A stretch of 64,000 nt of DNA from positions 121,572,501 to 121,636,500 of the forward strand of contig CM032233.1 in the NCBI GenBank assembly GCA_019009955.1, read 5' to 3'. A model generated the notes under the pieces. That model was not told where the DNA came from. It did not search any database and worked only from the letters and a program-made list of their open reading frames with translations. This DNA is from Riptortus pedestris. Taxonomy: Eukaryota; Arthropoda; Insecta; Hemiptera; Alydidae. This document shows, one piece after another, positions 61,001-64,000 of this stretch (position 1 is its first letter; each line of letters begins with the position of its first letter). The translations under genes and the position numbers were made by a program.

Positions 61001-63997
61001 TATATATTGTATATTAAGTACCTGAATATTTAAACGAATAGAACTCATTCAATTAAATCAACCTATCACAAAACATTGAGAAATTTATGTTTATAATTAT
61101 TGAAATATCCTGAGCTTACTAATATCCATAAGAGGAATATAATATATTTAATGCAATAAGCAATATGATGAGGTGTCTAATGTTCAAGGGAGGAACTCAA
61201 TTTAATTACACTGAATCCAAACTTATTCAATCATATGAGTTTTTGACATCATGCTAAGTGAGAGAGGCTGACCCTGATCTGAGGCTAGGTATCTTCAATT
61301 GGGGCATCCTAGCTGCTGACTCCAGTCATAGTGAAAAACCCTGTGTCTTATAGAAATCTAGCATCCAGTAGTTAATTAGTTAACTTGTATTTACATTTAT
61401 GATACACTTTGAAATCCATCTGTTTTCAGATGTATATTTGATGGTTATGTAAACCTTTATATATTTATAAATTTTGTTGTAATAAATGTTTATAAGTATA
61501 CAGTTAGATAAAGTGGCATCTAGCATATGAGATCTACCGACTTCAGTAAAGTTGAGATACATTTCGCGAAATTAACTCACAAATATTAAAAATGTACATA
61601 ATTCAAAACCAAGAAAATAAATAGTGAGTATAAAGGGATATTTACACTTTCCTGATAGAATTGGAGAGGTGGAATGGCGGGTACTGAACCTATCTAATAA
61701 GCAAGCAACTACCAAGTTCTTATAATAAATATTATAAATTAAATAGTAAAGCTATAGAAATTTCATAGTTTGGTTTGGATTTTACTTCTTTTTTCACTCA
61801 CCATCACTAGTTGAGTTTTAATTGAAAATTTCATCAATATTTTTAGTTCAAGGGATAAGATATTGCGTCTTTTCCCTCGCGTGTACAAAAATGTTTTAAG
61901 CTTTACCAAAATGTTTTAATCACACAAAGATAAGTGAGTTTAAGGAAAAATTATAGACAACAGAAAACAAACTAACCTAGCTAAATGTCAGCAACCGATA
62001 CTATCTCCACCTTACTTGTGGTGTTGTTTAATCTCATTGTTAAGCTTTTTAGCCAGTTCCTTCAGGTATCTGTAATAGTAACCCTCACTACTGAAGACAG
62101 ATGAGAATTCGCAACAAAACTAATAATATTAAACAATCACCTATCAAATTCTATCCTTGAGAATAGTATGGATGTTTAAATGAAACCCAATTCTACTTAT
62201 TTAATCAAACATAAACTAACATGTTCACCTGTCGAGTGCTGCAAGGACATATAGAATAATGACCAACAAAGGGAGAATGAAAAAATGAAGAATTAATCTA
62301 AGCTAATATTTGAGTGGGGGGGGGGGGATTATTTTAATGACATATACAATATAGCAGTCAGAATTTCTGGATTCCAACGTTATTGAAATGTACCATTAGA
62401 ATAAAGGGCACATGAAGATGGAAAACATTAACACTTCAAATGTGGGAGCTATTAAACCAAAATTACTTAGGTGGCGTGAGGTAATAAACCAAAATTACTT
62501 CCCTGCACATATTTTTTCCATGTCCTTTTTTATTTATATTTTGTACACACACACACACACACACACAAAATAAGCTTTCCTTGACTTGGTAAAACATAAT
62601 TAAAGCCTTGTGCTGCACTTTTCACCATGAAGAACTAGATGGTTGTATGATGCTGGAGAACTACCCACCGCTCTGAATAGGGGAAAGGGGGGGGGGCTTT
62701 CTATTACAGCCATGATTGCGCTTGTTCATCATCCACAACATGTTGTAGATTCATCATTCACGGTCAATGTGTTAATTCTGGGTAATATAGTGAGAGGTGT
62801 GTTGGGAATTTATAAAAATGGTGGTGATAGAGAGCTAAAGAGAATGTTGAAGGGGTAGAGGTGTACTGGTTGGAACAAGACCAGTTTTTACAAGGATTTT
62901 CCTATAAAACTATTACAGCAGACATTGGGACTGATTTAGTAAATACTATTGTCCATAATTGTATGGTGAGAAGAACTATTGTTGGAATTGTGTTGTTACT
63001 TAGTTTAATATATTCCTAATGAGACGACTATAAGATGGTTAAAATAAGATGAAGCCAAAAGAAGACAGTGATGGTTGTACGGTTATCTATCAACATCTAA
63101 TTTTTAGTGAAGATTGTATTATATACTCCTAATGAGACTATAGTTGGTTAAAATAAGGTGAAACCAAAAGAAGATGGTGATTGTTATATGGTTTTCTATC
63201 AACATCTAATTTTTAATGAAGATTGTATTGTATCCACAAGTCAAAGAAGTAATGGAATTTGAGAGGTTTGGTAGGCACAATTGATTATAAGAAGACACAA
63301 AACACTATAGACCATGACAGTTGATTTGAAAGCAGATAACTCATTGAGTTGATGGAAATCAGGGGTTGGGAATTCATTGTATTAACATACCGACTTCCTT
63401 TAGCTTGTTATTTAAATATTTTCCTTATTTAAAAATAAATCAACATGATGTCCAAAAGTTATTTAGAACAGTATGAGTGAAAAGTTCTTTATTATACTCT
63501 CTGCTATTTACCTTTATAAAAAATAAATATATAAAACTAAATTTGTCTAAAGATAAAGAATGAATGCAATTGTTATGAATTCTGTGCAACTATAACACAC
63601 AATGTACTGCCAGACCAAATGTGAAGGAAAAAAAAGAAAGAAAAAAAAAGAAAAGACATCTCCTGTGACTAGGTGGACAGAAGTATATAGTGATATTTGC
63701 TCCTAATTTTGAATGAAAAGCTTTCACCTGTAAAGAGAATCAAAGAGAGGAGGAGGTTCAGATATATTGTTAATTACCCGATACTATTCGTCTGTTTGGC
63801 GGTGGTCTTGTTGGAGGAGCTGGAGGAGTAAAACCAGCAGTTTCATTAACACCATTACCCAACAATATACCACCCCGTGCTTCAATAGGGTCATATTCAT
63901 GACCATCATAATTAGCATCAAAGAATTTTTTAAACCATTGTAGAAACTCAAAGTTATCTTGAAATCTCCCTTTAATCAATTTGTCAACTGGGATGAC
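49266..63997 (-). CDS. Eb1: EB1 / MAPRE microtubule plus-end protein, 3' part with alternative exons
   Basis: Coding order on the minus strand: alternative exon 63778-63997 or 58522-58807, then 53069-53181, 50735-50884, 49266-49328. EB proteins track growing microtubule ends: the N-terminal CH domain binds tubulin, the C-terminal coiled-coil EBH domain dimerises and recruits SxIP partners, and the EEY tail recruits CAP-Gly proteins. Visible here: the end of the CH domain ([20 protein letters not shown] and FFDANYDG), a linker, the EBH motif ([20 protein letters not shown]), ILDILYATE and the ending DQEEEEY. The frame closes with either alternative (181 or 203 residues in the window). The first exons, with most of the CH domain, lie beyond 64,000. 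Confidence 0.95.
49910..50050 (+). mobile_element. Family A fragment (A17) in the last EB1 intron
   Basis: ttcgatttcagccattaaaa, aactcgatctttaattttgc and agagcggtaagaga match the inverted family A body; about 140 bp, no termini. The rest of this intron (49329-50734) holds a CA repeat at 50150-50168 and a G run at 50208-50219. Confidence 0.7.
50735..50884 (-). CDS. Eb1: EB1 exon encoding the EB-homology domain
   Basis: Acceptor ttccttag, donor GAG|GTAAG; exactly 50 codons, phase 0 at both ends. [20 protein letters not shown] is the EB1 signature at the coiled-coil/four-helix junction where SxIP partners bind; the exon ends in ILDILYATE. Confidence 0.98.
51030..52010 (+). mobile_element. Old Helitron family B remnant in an EB1 intron
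   Basis: Diverged matches to family B: gactgggctgaatttaatga, tattcttagaaacaaacagg, gcctgaaatgaaaaactgca, ggttttatttcgaataagtt. No termini. It is clearly older than the copies at the left. Confidence 0.6.
53069..53181 (-). CDS. Eb1: EB1 linker exon
   Basis: Acceptor ctcatttag, donor CAG|GTATAT. 113 nt: completes a split Val codon (G|TA), then [20 protein letters not shown] and [17 protein letters not shown]. The Ser/Asn-rich linker leads into the start of the coiled coil. Start phase fits both alternative upstream exons. Confidence 0.93.
53450..53490. repeat. TA microsatellite
   Basis: About 20 TA units inside an EB1 intron, preceded by a short CA/CT run; not attached to family A sequence. 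Confidence 0.95.
53616..55084 (-). mobile_element. Decayed piggyBac-like transposon with TTAA flanks in an EB1 intron
   Basis: TTAA at 53616-53619 and 55081-55084; terminal repeats CCCTTTAATTG and, inverted, CCCTTTAACTG. On the minus strand, shifting frames give the acidic start [20 protein letters not shown] then DLSSDSD, and [13 protein letters not shown]. Near 53932-54147 comes [19 protein letters not shown], matching the family's VxDYNxxMGGVD motif that holds the third catalytic Asp. The element is 1.46 kb, so the middle is deleted as well as mutated. Confidence 0.85.
55225..55800 (+). pseudogene. Reverse-transcriptase C-terminal remnant in an EB1 intron
   Basis: [20 protein letters not shown] (about 55246), then [38 protein letters not shown] and [10 protein letters not shown] match the order found at the end of non-LTR polymerases (YLG...I...R; PNIV..IK..RLRWLGH..RM...RLPKK; GRR.RGRP). 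It is a different element from the one at 45.1 kb by its wording. Stops and shifts are present. Confidence 0.75.
55801..58521. other. Rest of EB1 intron
   Basis: AT-rich, with a G run (57029-57044) and a CT then TA microsatellite (58028-58075). No further feature supported. Confidence 0.6.
58522..58807 (-). CDS. Eb1: EB1 alternative exon b (diverged copy)
   Basis: Acceptor aattttcag, donor TCTG|GTAATA; 286 nt, phase 0 to phase 1. Encodes [47 protein letters not shown] and then a Ser/Thr/Lys-rich linker ([20 protein letters not shown]). The CH-domain tail is conserved but the family's YDGxEYDPxxAR reads [12 protein letters not shown], losing the two acidic residues. It parallels exon 63778-63997 in phase and content, so the two are alternatives. 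Confidence 0.9.
58808..63777. other. EB1 intron between the two alternative exons
   Basis: Nearly 5 kb of AT-rich DNA. It contains TA (59707-59727), CA (62546-62567) and G-run (60578-60588, 62317-62328) repeats and the duplication at 63011-63231. A short open frame at 62643-62858 has no recognisable motif. No docking/selector pair of sequences was identified by eye. Confidence 0.7.
63011..63231. repeat. Tandem duplication of about 110 bp, two copies
   Basis: Both copies run from attcctaatgagac (second: actcctaatgagac) through tggttaaaataagatgaa, ccaaaagaaga and tatcaacatctaattttt to agtgaagattgtattata. They differ by scattered substitutions and short gaps. Located about 550 bases from EB1 exon a. 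Confidence 0.85.
63778..63997 (-). CDS. Eb1: EB1 alternative exon a (canonical copy)
   Basis: Acceptor CAG at the window edge (63998-64000), donor TCGG|GTAATT; 220 nt, phase 0 to phase 1. Encodes [43 protein letters not shown] and a proline-rich linker ([15 protein letters not shown]). It keeps the family's YDGxEYDPxxAR. It precedes exon b in the transcript. Confidence 0.93.
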
Positions 63998-64000
63998 CTG

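Noticed and set aside
62643..62858. 71-residue + strand frame within the EB1 intron
   Set aside because: No motif, no splice context, compatible with chance.

Overview
This is eukaryotic nuclear DNA, almost certainly from an insect. It is AT-rich, with long TA, CA and poly-A tracts, introns bounded by GT/AG, a Fos/kayak bZIP gene, an EB1 gene, and a dense set of insect-type transposons (mariner, pogo, piggyBac, hAT, Helitron-like, tRNA-derived SINE, non-LTR remnants). There are no prokaryotic features. The species cannot be named from the sequence alone.

Layout. Positions 1 to about 26,760 are a transposon-rich block. It holds a C-tract minisatellite, a decayed non-LTR 3' end, a 45-bp minisatellite made from a reverse-transcriptase motif, at least fifteen copies or pieces of one Helentron-like family (called family A here; most copies carry a TA microsatellite at a fixed internal place), several copies of a second Helitron family (family B), two internally deleted mariners, a pogo-like MITE, a tRNA-derived SINE and a 1-kb piggyBac derivative. 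Elements are nested inside each other repeatedly, and the TA arrays of family A look like landing sites.

Positions about 26,960 to 39,795 (+) hold the Fos homologue kayak. A GA-rich promoter-like segment with two AP-1 sites precedes a short first coding exon. A 6.4-kb intron and four more coding exons follow, giving an open frame of 325 residues with a textbook basic region and five-heptad leucine zipper. Introns contain a Helitron B copy, a decayed mariner carrying a hAT MITE, and a family A copy.

Positions about 39,800 to 49,265 are the intergenic space between two convergent genes. They hold the kayak 3' region with AU-rich motifs, a decayed non-LTR reverse transcriptase and a SINE.

Positions 49,266 to 63,997 (-) hold the 3' two-thirds of an EB1 (MAPRE) microtubule plus-end protein gene: the EEY-ending last exon, the EB-homology exon, a linker exon, and two alternative copies of the exon that encodes the end of the CH domain and the start of the linker. 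Both copies start in phase 0 and end in phase 1, so using both breaks the frame and only one can be used per mRNA. The upstream exons lie beyond position 64,000. A decayed piggyBac transposon with intact TTAA flanks and another reverse-transcriptase remnant lie in its introns.
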